Assembly (NCBI GenBank): GCA_014695295.1
Contig: JACJNY010000061.1
Location: 186,001-250,000 of the forward strand
DNA: 64,000 nucleotides
Reading direction: 5' to 3'
Source of the DNA: Microcoleus sp. FACHB-61
GTDB taxonomy: Bacteria; Cyanobacteriota; Cyanobacteriia; Cyanobacteriales; Microcoleaceae
Shown: piece by piece, positions 7,385 through 17,035 of the stretch
Layout of the letters: each line of letters begins with the position of its first letter
Numbering within the stretch: the first letter of the stretch is position 1
Notes under the pieces: model-generated
The model's database searches: none
What the model was told of the DNA's origin: nothing
The model's input: the letters and a program-made list of their open reading frames with translations, nothing else
Made by a program: the position numbers and the translations under genes

Positions 7385-10300
7385 ATGCAAAATTACCAAA
7401 TTACTGAAAAACTGCATGAGAGCAGTAACTCGTTAGTCTATCGCGGATATCGGCAAGCAGACAATCTGCCTGTTATCCTCAAAATGCTCAAACAAGCCTA
7501 TCCTTCACCTGAAAAAATTGCCTGGTTTAAGCGAGAGTATGAAATAACCCAAAACATTAACTTACCAGGCGTAATAGATGTTTACAGCTTCCAAAACCTA
7601 GAAAATCAGTGGGTAATTGCGTTAGAAGATTTTAGTGGCGAATCCCTCAATCAGATAATCGCTAAGAAACAATTTACAATTGCTGAATTTCTCCATCTGG
7701 CAATTGAGATTGTTGACATTCTCGGTCAGGTTCACCAGCAGCACATTATCCACAAAGATATTAACCCATCAAATATTGTTTTAAATCAGCAGACAGGTAA
7801 GCTGAAGCTAATTGATTTTGGAATTTCCACAACACTGTCGCGAGAAAACCAAACCTTTCTTAACCCGAACGTATTAGAAGGAACGCTAGCTTATATCTCG
7901 CCAGAACAAACAGGTCGCATGAATCGAACAATCGATTACCGCACTGATTTTTACTCTTTGGGGATAACCTTTTATGAATTACTAACCGGACAGTTACCTT
8001 TCCCCACCAATGATGTTTTGGAATTAGTGCATTGTCATATTGCTAAACAACCTATCCCACCGCACGAAATTAAACCAGAAGTTCCACCTATTATTTCGGC
8101 GATCGTATTGAAATTAATGGCAAAAAATGCTGAGGAACGCTATTTATCAGCATATCAGCTAAAGGCCGATTTACAAGAATGTCTCAGACAGTGGCAGAGC
8201 AAAGAGCAAATCGATCCTTTCCCGATTGATCGGCACAATATTTCCGATAGATTTCAAATTCCGCAAAAATTGTACGGGCGAGAACGGGAAATTTCTCCCC
8301 TATTAGCTGCTTTTGAGCGAGTTAGTCAAGGAACCAGTGAAATGATGCTGGTTTCTGGATATTCTGGGATTGGAAAAACAGTATTAATACAGGAGATATA
8401 TAAGCCGCTGACTCGTCAACGCGGTTATTTTATTTCTGGTAAGTTTGACCAGTTTCAACGAGATACTCCTTACGCATCCTTAATTCAGGCATTTCGTTCG
8501 TTAGTACGGCAGTTACTAACAGAAAGTGATGCAGAAATTAGCAAATGGCGAGAGAAGTTACAAGCGGAATTAGGGGAAGCTGGAGGGGTAATCGTTGAAG
8601 TTATTCCTGAAGTAGAACTAATTATTGGTTCCCAACCACCCCTACCAGATCTCCCGCCAGCAGAACAGAGAAATCGCTTTAATCGGGTTTTGCAAAAATT
8701 TATTAATATATTCACACAACTCGAACATCCCTTAGTAATTTTCTTAGACGACTTACAGTGGGCAGATAGAGCCTCGCTAGAATTAATTCAACTGTTGATG
8801 ACAGTAGCCGATAATAAATATCTATTTCTAATTGGTGCATATCGGGATAATGAAGTAAGCGAAGCACATCCGCTAACTCAAATTTTGGAAAATATTGCCA
8901 AAGTAAAAGTAACAACCATTAATAAAATATTTTTGACACCTTTAGCCTTAACCGATATTACGCAACTTTTAGTTGATACGCTTTTTGCGGAATCAAAAAA
9001 TGCTAAGCCACTTGCCAAATTGCTCCAGCAAAAAACTGGTGGTAATCCGTTTTTTATCAATGAATTCTTAAAATCCCTGCATTCTGAAGCATGGTTATAT
9101 TTTAACTACGAATCTCAGAAATGGCAGTGGGACTTAGAACAAATAAAAGCGCAACCAATTACAGATAACGTTTTAGATCTGACGAGCAAAAATGTAAAAA
9201 AACTCCCGACAGCAACTCAGGCAGTATTAAAATTAGCAGCTTGCGTGGGGAATCAGTTTGACTTGAGAACGCTGGCGATTATCTATGAAAAATCCCTCCA
9301 AGAAACAGCAACAGATTTACGGTCAGCACTCCAATCCGGTCTAGTTATACCCCTCAGCCATGCCTATCAGTTGGCGGAACTTGATGTAGCAGGTTTGTCC
9401 GATCAGTTAGTTGCAGAATACAAATTTGCTCACGATCGCATTCAACAAGCAGTTTACTCTCTCATCTCCGAACCTGATAGACAATCAGTACATCTGCGCG
9501 TGGGCAGGTTGTTACTTCAAAATACACCATCTGAAGAAGTGGCACAGAAGCTGTTTGATATTGTCAATCAGTTGAACAAAGGCCGAGCGCTGATAGATCA
9601 ACAAATAGAGCGATACGAGTTAGCTCAATTAAACTTACAGGCAGGTAAAAAAGCCAAATCTTCAGCGGCTAGTCAACCAGCTTTCAATTACCTTCAGATT
9701 GGCTTAAGTTTGTTAAATAAAAAGAGTTGGTCGCAGCAGTACAACCTTACCTTAGATTTGCATTTAGAAGCAGCAGAAACAGCTTATACAATTGCTAACT
9801 ACGATGAAATGGAGCGCTTATCTGGGGTAGTTTTGCAAAAAGCCAAAACGCTGTTAGAGAAAGTAAAAATATATGAAATTAAAATGCAAGCTTATTGCGC
9901 CCAAAGGAAATTCCTAGAGGCGATCGACATTGGGCTAGAAGTTCTGAAATTACTTGGGGTAGAATTACCGCAACGACCGAACCAATCCGATCTGGCACAA
10001 GAGATGGAGCAGATAAAATCTGCTTTAGCGGGCAGGCAAGCCCAGGATCTAATCGACTTACCGCAAATGACCGACCCGTATAAACTAGCAGCTATGCGGG
10101 TGATGAACTACTTGTTGGGTCCTGCGTTCATAGCAATGAATCAACTGAGCTTATTAATTTGGTGCCGACAGGTTAATTTATCGATTCAGCATGGTAATGC
10201 TGCTAGCTCTGCTTTACCGTATATAGGTTACGGAATGATCCTCTGCTCGTCAGGAGAGCTTGACACTGGCTATCAGTTTAGTCAACTTGCTTTGAAGCTA

Positions 10301-12730
10301 CTGGATCGATTCAAAGATAGAACATTTAAAGCAAGAATTTATGCAATATATAAGACATTTATCAAGCATTGGAATGAACCGCTCAAAGACACATCTTCTT
10401 TGTGCATGGAAGCTTATCAATGTGCGATAGAAACAGGAGATATTGAATATGCTGCTAGTATTACCCTTAGCTATGCTTACGCTTTGTACCTCAGCGGTGT
10501 GGAGCTGATCGATGCCAAGAAAGAAATGGCGAAAGCCCTTGAATTTACTTATCAAACTCAACAGGAAGCATACATTCATTGGGGTAAAATCTCTATGCAG
10601 GCGATCCTGAACATGGGGGAACAAGTAGAAAATCCCTGCTGTTTGATTGGTGAAGTATACGACGAACAAAAGATGATACCCGTTCATCAAGCAGGTGGCG
10701 ATCGAACTGGGCTCATGCACGTTTATTCACATAAAGTTATCCTCTGTTATCTTTTCGAGGAATTTCAGCAAGCTGTGGAGAATGCAGACCGCTTTGAAGA
10801 ATACTCAGCTAATGCAGGCTCCTTTTTTATTCTCCCTGTTGTCTATTTGTATGATATGTTAGCCCGACTAGCGCTCTATCCTAATTCCTCAGAAACGCAA
10901 AGAGAAGAAATCCTGACAAAGGTGGCTACTAAACAAGAAAAAATGGAAACATGGGCAAAGCAAGCTCCCATGAATTACCTGCACAAATTCTATCTAGTGG
11001 AAGCGGAACGCGATCGCGTATTAGGCAACGATAAAGATGCCAGAGAATATTATGACAAAGCCATCATCTTAGCCCGCGAAAACGAGTATCTCAACGAAGA
11101 AGCCCTCGCCTACGAACTAGCAGGCAGGTTTTATTTAGCCAGAAATCAAAATCATGTTGCCCGTCACTACTTGCAAGATGCCCACTATGCTTATCAGCGC
11201 TGGGGGGCTGTAGGTAAAGTAAAAGATTTAGAAGGGCGATACCCGCAGTTTTTAGCCATTCAGTGGCTTGGTTCAACCAGAACAGATACTGACAATAATA
11301 CCATCAATCCAGTCAGGACAACTGGTAAAAATTCCGGGGAAGCGCTAGATTTTGCCGCAGTAATGAAAGCATCCCAAGCTATCTCCGGTGAAATCGTTCT
11401 CGAACAATTGTTAAACCAGGTGATGAAAACTGTGATTGAAAACGCAGGCGCCCAAAAAGGTTTTCTGATTCTGGATAAAGGCGGCAATTGGGCGATTGAA
11501 GCGGAAGCAGCAGTAGAATCCGAGAGCATTACCATTATGCAATCCCTTCCCGTAGATTCTGTAGATCCTGCAACTGGAATTCCCCTGCTGTCAACCGCCA
11601 TAGTTAACTACGTCGCTCGCAGCCAAGAAAATGTAGTATTAAATAACGCCACCGATGAAGGACTATTTACTGGGGATTCTTACATTACCGCAACTCAACC
11701 CAAATCGATCCTCTGCACTCCCCTACTCAATCAAGGCAAACTAGGTGGAATTCTCTATTTAGAAAATAATTTGGCGATCGGCGCATTTACCTCGGAAAGA
11801 GTCGAAACTTTAAAAATCATTGCCGCTCAAGCTGCGATATCGATTGAAAATGCAACTCTCTACGAAAAATTAGAAGATTACAACCGAACTTTAGAGCAAA
11901 AAGTAGAAGATCGAACCGCACAATTAGCCCAAGCTAATAGAGAAATATTGGTTTTGAACGAACGGCTAAAAGTAGAAAACCTTCGCATGAGTGCCGAACT
12001 AGACGTAACCCGCCGCCTGCAACAAATGATTTTGCCTAAACAGCAGGAATTAGAGTCAATAGAAGGGCTAGAAATAGCTGGATTCATGGAACCGGCTGAT
12101 GAAGTTGGTGGCGACTACTACGACGTACTAAATCACGGCGGTAAAGCCACAATTGGCATCGGCGACGTGACAGGACACGGTTTAGAAAGCGGCGTGTTAA
12201 TGATTATGGCGCAAACAGCAATTCGCACTTTGTTGGTTCACAATGAAACCGACCCTGTTAAATTATTGCAGACCGTCAACCAAACGCTTTTTGACAACGT
12301 AGAGCGCATGGATTGCGGTAAAAGTATGAGCCTTTCTTTGCTGGAATATCGAGGGGACAACATCCTGCGTTTGAGCGGACAGCACGAAGAAGTGATTGTC
12401 GTGCGTTCCAGCGGCGAAGTAGAGCAGATTGATACCATGGAGTTAGGCTTTCCCATCGCCTTGGAAGCAGATATTACCGATTTCATTGCTACTACTGAAA
12501 TACAGTTAAATTCCGGGGATGTTGTCGTACTCTACACAGATGGAATTACCGAAGCTTTTGATATGAATAAAGATGAATATGGTATCGAGCCATTGATTGA
12601 AGTTGTTGTTCTTAACAGGGAACTGTCAGCAACAGAAATCAAGCAAGCTATTATTGACGACGTGCGGCGATACATCGGGGAGCAAAAAGTATTTGATGAC
12701 ATTACTTTGGTAGTAATCAAACAGAAGTAA
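7385..12730 (+). CDS. Giant Ser/Thr kinase - AAA ATPase - GAF - SpoIIE phosphatase signalling protein
   Basis: 1781 residues, cytoplasmic, a known cyanobacterial domain architecture. Residues 1-270: protein kinase with Lys33 (VILKML), HKDINPSN at 123-130, DFG at 144 and the GTLAYISPEQTGR activation segment. About 290-560: AAA_16-type NTPase with Walker A GYSGIGKT and Walker B LVIFLDDLQWAD. About 600-1290: helical, TPR-like ATPase-associated region. About 1320-1490: GAF sensor. About 1490-1550: coiled coil. 1555-1781: SpoIIE/PP2C phosphatase with GGDYYDV, GIGDVTGHG, YTDGITEA and DDITLVVIK metal-binding motifs. Kinase and phosphatase in one chain suggest a phosphorylation switch controlled by the GAF and ATPase modules. 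It follows the peptide cluster but is separated by a terminator, and no clear ribosome site precedes its ATG, so membership of the cluster is unproven. Confidence 0.9.
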   Translation: MQNYQITEKLHESSNSLVYRGYRQADNLPVILKMLKQAYPSPEKIAWFKREYEITQNINLPGVIDVYSFQNLENQWVIALEDFSGESLNQIIAKKQFTIAEFLHLAIEIVDILGQVHQQHIIHKDINPSNIVLNQQTGKLKLIDFGISTTLSRENQTFLNPNVLEGTLAYISPEQTGRMNRTIDYRTDFYSLGITFYELLTGQLPFPTNDVLELVHCHIAKQPIPPHEIKPEVPPIISAIVLKLMAKNAEERYLSAYQLKADLQECLRQWQSKEQIDPFPIDRHNISDRFQIPQKLYGREREISPLLAAFERVSQGTSEMMLVSGYSGIGKTVLIQEIYKPLTRQRGYFISGKFDQFQRDTPYASLIQAFRSLVRQLLTESDAEISKWREKLQAELGEAGGVIVEVIPEVELIIGSQPPLPDLPPAEQRNRFNRVLQKFINIFTQLEHPLVIFLDDLQWADRASLELIQLLMTVADNKYLFLIGAYRDNEVSEAHPLTQILENIAKVKVTTINKIFLTPLALTDITQLLVDTLFAESKNAKPLAKLLQQKTGGNPFFINEFLKSLHSEAWLYFNYESQKWQWDLEQIKAQPITDNVLDLTSKNVKKLPTATQAVLKLAACVGNQFDLRTLAIIYEKSLQETATDLRSALQSGLVIPLSHAYQLAELDVAGLSDQLVAEYKFAHDRIQQAVYSLISEPDRQSVHLRVGRLLLQNTPSEEVAQKLFDIVNQLNKGRALIDQQIERYELAQLNLQAGKKAKSSAASQPAFNYLQIGLSLLNKKSWSQQYNLTLDLHLEAAETAYTIANYDEMERLSGVVLQKAKTLLEKVKIYEIKMQAYCAQRKFLEAIDIGLEVLKLLGVELPQRPNQSDLAQEMEQIKSALAGRQAQDLIDLPQMTDPYKLAAMRVMNYLLGPAFIAMNQLSLLIWCRQVNLSIQHGNAASSALPYIGYGMILCSSGELDTGYQFSQLALKLLDRFKDRTFKARIYAIYKTFIKHWNEPLKDTSSLCMEAYQCAIETGDIEYAASITLSYAYALYLSGVELIDAKKEMAKALEFTYQTQQEAYIHWGKISMQAILNMGEQVENPCCLIGEVYDEQKMIPVHQAGGDRTGLMHVYSHKVILCYLFEEFQQAVENADRFEEYSANAGSFFILPVVYLYDMLARLALYPNSSETQREEILTKVATKQEKMETWAKQAPMNYLHKFYLVEAERDRVLGNDKDAREYYDKAIILARENEYLNEEALAYELAGRFYLARNQNHVARHYLQDAHYAYQRWGAVGKVKDLEGRYPQFLAIQWLGSTRTDTDNNTINPVRTTGKNSGEALDFAAVMKASQAISGEIVLEQLLNQVMKTVIENAGAQKGFLILDKGGNWAIEAEAAVESESITIMQSLPVDSVDPATGIPLLSTAIVNYVARSQENVVLNNATDEGLFTGDSYITATQPKSILCTPLLNQGKLGGILYLENNLAIGAFTSERVETLKIIAAQAAISIENATLYEKLEDYNRTLEQKVEDRTAQLAQANREILVLNERLKVENLRMSAELDVTRRLQQMILPKQQELESIEGLEIAGFMEPADEVGGDYYDVLNHGGKATIGIGDVTGHGLESGVLMIMAQTAIRTLLVHNETDPVKLLQTVNQTLFDNVERMDCGKSMSLSLLEYRGDNILRLSGQHEEVIVVRSSGEVEQIDTMELGFPIALEADITDFIATTEIQLNSGDVVVLYTDGITEAFDMNKDEYGIEPLIEVVVLNRELSATEIKQAIIDDVRRYIGEQKVFDDITLVVIKQK

Positions 12731-12864
12731 GTATGGGAGAATTTAGTTGAGGCAGTGTCAAAGATCTTTCGAGACTTGGGCGAAAAATATATATTTAATT
12801 TGGCCTCGCATAATTGGGGGATGATTTTGATTGTTTTGTGGGATGGGATCATCAGCCCAGGGCG

Positions 12865-12990
12865 GTTTCATTCTCAGGGAAATCATCGTTTTGTAGGGGT
12901 AGTGCCCCCGTGCCTACCCCCTCCACGGACGATTCGGCGTTTCAAATATCGGGGCAACCACGGGGGGTTTGCCCCTACGGAGAATGAAAC
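12865..12990. repeat. Palindromic intergenic repeat element
   Basis: Outer arms GTTTCATTCTC (12865-12875) and GAGAATGAAAC (12980-12990) are exact inverted repeats. Inside them, GTAGGGG (12893-12899) pairs with CCCCTAC (12972-12978), and CCCCCGTG/CACGGGGGG lie nearer the centre. The nested, imperfect palindrome resembles the short non-coding mobile repeats frequent in Oscillatoriales genomes. Confidence 0.65.
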
Positions 12991-13005
12991 AGCCGTGCCC
13001 ATGAG

Positions 13006-13080
13006 CCCATCCGATGTATTTTCACCGCAGGCGGGACGCCTAACCCCTACTCCCCACAAGAATCATCCTCAAATTGTGCA
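13006..13080 (-). repeat. Dispersed repeat, copy 1 (second copy at 43333)
   Basis: Read on the minus strand this segment gives CACAATTTGAGGATGA then CTTGTGGGG and later GTGAAAATACATCGGATGGG. The segment at 43333-43392 has the same blocks in the same order, with substitutions and a shorter spacer. Both copies are intergenic. Confidence 0.6.
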
Positions 13081-13224
13081 ACGCCCCGTGTCCTGATTGT
13101 GCGTAATATTAATTCCGATGCAAGCAGATTTGATATAACTACTCATCTTGTAATAATTTCTGCTTGATAAGCTATAGAACTTATTACTGAATATTATTAC
13201 CTACATTTCGCGATCGCCAATAGT

Positions 13225-14658
13225 TTACAAACCGGATATCGGCACAAACTCGTAACCGTAACTGGTGCGATTTCCTGGTTTAACAGTTACTAACTGAACG
13301 GCTCGATTGCGATCGCCCGAAGGTAAAAACCGAATCGGGCCCGATGCTCCTTTTGCCGAAAAATCTGACGCCGATAAAGCTTGTTGAATGCCTGTACGAG
13401 TCGGATTGCGCCCTAAACCGACAATTAAGGCGATCGCCGCGTCGTAGGCTAAAGCTGTGCGCCAACTTACTTCAGCATTCCAAAGTTGTTTGGATGTTTG
13501 GGGAAAGTTTGACTGCGGATCTGCGAGAATGTGCCAAGGAACAGCCAGCACCATATCTGTTGCTCCTGCGCCACCGATTTGCAGTGTTTTAGCAGTATAA
13601 GCACCGTCTCCTGCTAGTAACGGCAGCCGTTTGGCGTTTACTTGCACTACTTGCAAAGCTTGGTCGATCGTAGCTGAATTGGATGCTAACAAAATCACTT
13701 CGGCTCCTTGGGCGATCGCACTTTTAACGCTATCGGCAGCATTAAAATTGCCATTAGCAAAGTCAAATTCCGATACTATTTGTCCTCCATCTCCGTAAAT
13801 AGCAGTGGTGAATTCATCTTTTAAAGATTTGCTGTAACTGCTGGCAGAATTGAAAAATACAGCAGCTTTTTGCTTTTGCAATTTTCCCACCATATAGCGG
13901 GAAAGAGCATTAGCCGCAAACCGATCGCTCGGCACTGTCCGAAATATATTTTTGGCAACTCCCGAAAGCTCCACAGACGTACTTGTCGGAGAAATTGCTA
14001 CTAATTGTTTTTGCTGGTAAATCTTGCTGGCTGCTAAGGTTGTATCTGAAGCAAAATGCCCGATTACTGCTAAAATTTCCGAGTTATTTGCTAAAGCAGT
14101 GGCAATTTGTGCAGCCATCTCTGGGTTGTTGTCATCGTTAGCAATGATCACTTTTAATGGAGTGCCGCTAATGCCGCCGCTTTGGTTGATTTCATTTTGA
14201 GCTTGAGCTACGCCCCGCAGCATTTCTAGAGCAGCATTGAGATCGCCGCCAATGGGAACTGCGGCGGCAATTGTGTAAGATTTTTGAGCTCCGATGCGGG
14301 CGTTGTTGAGGTAAATTAGTGCTTCTGGATCGTTGCGATTGGTATTCAGCGAAGCTTGTAAGTCGGAAATAGCTGCGTTATAGTTGCCAGATGCGATCGC
14401 CTGTACTGCTGCTTGTTTGGTTGTTGTGGCTGGCTGTGGAATTAACTGTTTTTGTCCGCCACTCAGACGCTGCTGTATTGCCTGCTCTGACTGCGGGGAA
14501 TTCCCCGTCGCAGACTTTGGAAATGTCTGATTTTGGGGTAATAAACCTCCGAGATTGATGCCGCCTCGGCTTGTCAGCCACCAAATACCTGCGCCGGCTA
14601 GCCCGATCGTAATTAGGAGGGATAATACCAGAACAACGGTTTCATTTTTTTTGGACAT
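13225..14658 (-). CDS. ABC transporter substrate-binding protein (Peripla_BP_6) with N-terminal TPR segment
   Basis: 477 residues. An N-terminal membrane segment (VLVLSLLITIGLAGAGIWWL, about 10-29) has no lipobox Cys, so the protein is probably tethered by this helix. Residues 78-115 form one TPR-like unit (AVQAIASGNYNAAISDLQASL). From about 130 to the end it is a type I periplasmic-binding fold of the branched-chain amino acid family: IAAAVPIGGDLNAALEMLRG, INQSGGISGTPLKVIIANDD, IGHFASDTTLAAS, LVAISPTSTS and the terminal GPIRFLPSGDRN. In this family it would sense or bind amino acids, amides or small peptides. No permease or ATPase gene is adjacent, so it may act as a receptor. The ligand is unknown. 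Confidence 0.83.
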   Translation of the reverse strand: MSKKNETVVLVLSLLITIGLAGAGIWWLTSRGGINLGGLLPQNQTFPKSATGNSPQSEQAIQQRLSGGQKQLIPQPATTTKQAAVQAIASGNYNAAISDLQASLNTNRNDPEALIYLNNARIGAQKSYTIAAAVPIGGDLNAALEMLRGVAQAQNEINQSGGISGTPLKVIIANDDNNPEMAAQIATALANNSEILAVIGHFASDTTLAASKIYQQKQLVAISPTSTSVELSGVAKNIFRTVPSDRFAANALSRYMVGKLQKQKAAVFFNSASSYSKSLKDEFTTAIYGDGGQIVSEFDFANGNFNAADSVKSAIAQGAEVILLASNSATIDQALQVVQVNAKRLPLLAGDGAYTAKTLQIGGAGATDMVLAVPWHILADPQSNFPQTSKQLWNAEVSWRTALAYDAAIALIVGLGRNPTRTGIQQALSASDFSAKGASGPIRFLPSGDRNRAVQLVTVKPGNRTSYGYEFVPISGL

Positions 14659-14878
14659 GGCTGCAGAATGTTAGGTTTTAGGTTTTAGATTCAAAGAAGG
14701 AAGGAAGTTCGGCAACGAGCAATGTACGGGATGTAAGGCATTTAATAAAAAGTTCTCCTTCCTTTAATAATTTATGTAGCAATTCTTCTAATTGTTCTCC
14801 TGGAGATAGATGATTTTTGGCTGGGATATACATATATTTTAGCGATTGGTAATTTATTTGATCTCGATCTTCTACAAT
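14659..14878. other. Short spacer carrying a TTCGGCAACG repeat
   Basis: The purine-rich GAAGGAAGGAAGTTCGGCAACG block at 14695-14717 followed by CGGGATGTAAGG (14728-14739) recurs at 39239 and inside a gene at 63745. On the minus strand an open frame from the end of the ctaC relic (ATG at 14833, stop at 14678) encodes about 51 residues. It has no recognisable similarity and I do not call it a gene. Confidence 0.5.
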
Positions 14879-15506
14879 CTAGCTGCGTAGCAGCTTAGAT
14901 CCAGTGACGTTGACTCTGATGCCTGCAAATTTTCCCGTCTCTGAGGGTTTGGATTCTTCGCCGTATTTGGCGCTGCTGGGGGTGGGAGCCATTTCTGGTG
15001 TGATTTCTGGTGCTGTTTCAGGCACCGCGTCTCCTGAGTCTGCGATCGGCCCTGCTGCGATCGCGCTGCCTTTGGGCATTTTGTGAGCTGCGTGGGTGGA
15101 GTTGTGAATGTGAGCCGTCACCCGATCGCCACCCGGATCGAAACTTCCCATTTCTCTAAAAACTTCGACGCTGTAGATGCTGACGCCGATGACGAGAATC
15201 GCGGGGATTGCTGTCGAGAAGATTTCTAAGGCCTAGTTGTCGCTGATGGGTACGCCGTCGGTTGCGTCTCCGGGGCGGTAGCGAAATTTGAGCGCAAAAT
15301 AAACATCGCGCCCTAAACCAGGATAAATAGGACTGTGGCGATCGCGATCGTCACGTTAAAAAATCGTCTACCATCGGTGCTTGTTCTGAGGCTTGCTCTG
15401 GCATCAGGTGGTTGTTTTGACCGTACCACAAGCTCATTGCTGCGATCGCTATGCCGCCAACTAGAGCCAACAGCGAACCCGGTATTTCTCCTGTTTCTTT
15501 TTCCAT
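14879..15506 (-). pseudogene. ctaC: Decayed cytochrome c oxidase subunit II gene (ctaC/coxB)
   Basis: Reading the minus strand from ATG at 15506 gives the N-terminus of a cyanobacterial CtaC: GSLLALVGGIAIAAMSLWYG then MPEQASEQAPMVDDF. The frame then breaks. Further pieces follow in other frames: NVTIAIATVLFILV ending at a stop, LKFRYRPGDATDGVPISDN ending at TAG, ALEIFSTAIPAILVIGVSIYSVEVF, and EMGSFDPGGDR. The remainder to 14879 is an Ala/Pro-rich linker ending IRVNVTG. The two membrane helices are still recognisable, but the CuA domain that should follow VNVTG is absent, as are ctaD and ctaE. It lies divergent from intact ctaA and ctaB, the usual cyanobacterial arrangement. Several frameshifts and stops make it non-functional. 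Confidence 0.85.
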
Positions 15507-16033
15507 CCTTGAGCTGCTTGCTCGGGGCTAGGACGCCTGGAGTAAAGAGTCGCTGGCTTACAGCTTGCTTAACTTGTTGACTGCCGTTTTATTTGGCGTC
15601 ATACTTCCTACTAAGGTAGAACAATCAGCTAAATATAGTTTGTTGCGAAGGATATTTTATAGGTTTTTTTATGCTGTTTAGTTTTTTCTAAACGCTTTTG
15701 CTCTGTGCATATCACAATTATTTATTAAATTGTATTTCTTAATTATATCTTTATTTTTCCGCCCCAGGTCGAAAGGAGGGAGTTCTTAATTATCCAGGGG
15801 TAGGGAAAGATTAAAGTTTTTTGAAGTTTGGCAAAAAAAAGGAAATCTTTTGTAATATAAAGAAGAAAGTTGAAAATTTTCTCAAGACAAACTAATTGCA
15901 TAAAAGTGTCGCTAAGGTAGTAAAAAGGACGGTTTGTCAGAGAAAAACAGTGTTAAGCTCGGCTAAGCTCAGCCAAAGCAAAACCTCAATATTTAATTAA
16001 GTTCGATCGATAACAAAGGCTAAGGTAAATTTC
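15507..16033. other. Divergent promoter region between the ctaC relic and ctaA
   Basis: No gene is visible. The middle (15630-15900) is AT-rich with long A- and T-runs. GGCTAAGCTCAGCC around 15961-15974 is a near-palindrome. The region presumably held divergent promoters for the lost oxidase operon and for ctaA. I cannot assign -10/-35 boxes with confidence. Confidence 0.4.
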
Positions 16034-16948
16034 ATGGCAAACTCAGTTGTAAATCAGCCAAACGCAGCAGCAGGAGTGCAGTGGCAGCCACAAGATATTA
16101 TCCGCGGCCTAGTGTGGAAAATTGCGATCGCAACCTGGCTGTTAATGGCTGTAGGCAGCGCCACGCGGGTGATGAATGCGGGGCTCGCTTGCCCCGACTG
16201 GCCGCTGTGCTACGGTCAATTAATACCCGCAGCGCAAATGAATTTGCAGGTATTTCTGGAGTGGTTTCACCGATTGGATGCAGCGGCAATTGGCTTAAGC
16301 GCGATCGCACTTTTAGGACTATCTTTGTTTTACCGCAGCCGCCTGCCAAAATGGCTGCCTTGGGCGAGCGCTGGGGCAGTATTTTTAATCGTTTTTCAAG
16401 GCGTATTGGGCGGCTTGACAGTAACACAACTGCTCAGATTTGACATCGTTACTGCTCACTTGGGAACAGCTTTACTGTTTTTTGGCGCCCTGCTAGTCAT
16501 CGGTTTCATGCTGACTCCCTACCAAGCTACAGGAAATGTCGGCAAATTGGCTTGGGTAAGTTCGATCGCAGCATTGTTAGTTTACCTGCAAAGTTTGCTA
16601 GGAGCATTAGTAGGCTCTAGATGGGCACTGCACCAATGTTTGGACTCCTCAGAATTGTGCTCGGTAATGAACAGCCACATCGCCGGTATCGTACCAGCTA
16701 CAGCAGCGACTTTAGCATTAGCAGTCATGGCTTGGCGGCAGCCTGCACTGAGCCCAGACTTGCGAAAACTGGCTAATTGGGCGAGTGTTTGCCTAATTGC
16801 TCAATTAGTTCTGGGATTAGCAACTTTCCGGCTGCACCTTCAGGTAGAACCGCTGACAGTCGCCCACCAAGCAGTCGGTGCTGCTTTGCTGGGAACCCTG
16901 ATAGCTTTTAGTGTTTTAGCCTGGCGCGATCGAGTTTTATCAGCTTGA
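16034..16948 (+). CDS. ctaA: Heme A synthase (COX15/CtaA)
   Basis: 304 residues and about eight membrane helices. Converts heme O to heme A for aa3-type cytochrome oxidases. Signatures: RVMNAGLACPDWPLCYGQ after helix 1, WFHRLDAAAIG, VTAHLGTALLFFG, and VAHQAVGAALLG near the C-terminus, supplying the conserved heme-ligating histidines of both four-helix halves. A CxxxxxxC pair sits in the loop with HQCLDSSELC, as in many bacterial CtaA proteins. ctaB follows after 87 bases on the same strand, so the two probably form an operon. The neighbouring subunit II gene is a relic, so the substrate oxidase must be encoded elsewhere if this pathway is still used. Confidence 0.93.
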   Translation: MANSVVNQPNAAAGVQWQPQDIIRGLVWKIAIATWLLMAVGSATRVMNAGLACPDWPLCYGQLIPAAQMNLQVFLEWFHRLDAAAIGLSAIALLGLSLFYRSRLPKWLPWASAGAVFLIVFQGVLGGLTVTQLLRFDIVTAHLGTALLFFGALLVIGFMLTPYQATGNVGKLAWVSSIAALLVYLQSLLGALVGSRWALHQCLDSSELCSVMNSHIAGIVPATAATLALAVMAWRQPALSPDLRKLANWASVCLIAQLVLGLATFRLHLQVEPLTVAHQAVGAALLGTLIAFSVLAWRDRVLSA

Positions 16949-16969
16949 GAGATAAGACTAAAGTAAGAG

Positions 16970-17026
16970 GCGGCGGGTTTATTAATCCTTGTAGCTACAG
17001 CAAATATTTCTCGTAAAACCCGCCGC
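16970..17026. repeat. Inverted repeat between ctaA and ctaB
   Basis: GCGGCGGGTTT (16970-16980) and AAACCCGCCGC (17016-17026) are exact inverted repeats around a 35-base loop. There is no T-run after it, so it looks like one of the genome's palindromic repeats or an mRNA-stabilising hairpin. Confidence 0.55.
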
Positions 17027-17035
17027 TACAACCTA

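Larger units (their letters stand above)
12731..13224. other. Intergenic region dominated by palindromic repeats
   Basis: No credible gene. An 113-codon open frame at 12755 is composition-driven and runs through repeats. The stretch holds two repeat elements listed separately (12865-12990 and 13006-13080), then an AT-rich segment (13110-13205) next to the convergent 3' end of the binding-protein gene. Confidence 0.6.

Noticed and set aside
12755-13096. 113-codon open frame after the giant kinase
   Set aside because: Runs through palindromic repeats, has no ribosome site and encodes a repeat-derived, low-similarity sequence.
14678-14833. 51-codon minus-strand frame beyond the ctaC relic
   Set aside because: It passes through the TTCGGCAACG repeat, has no start signal and no recognisable similarity.
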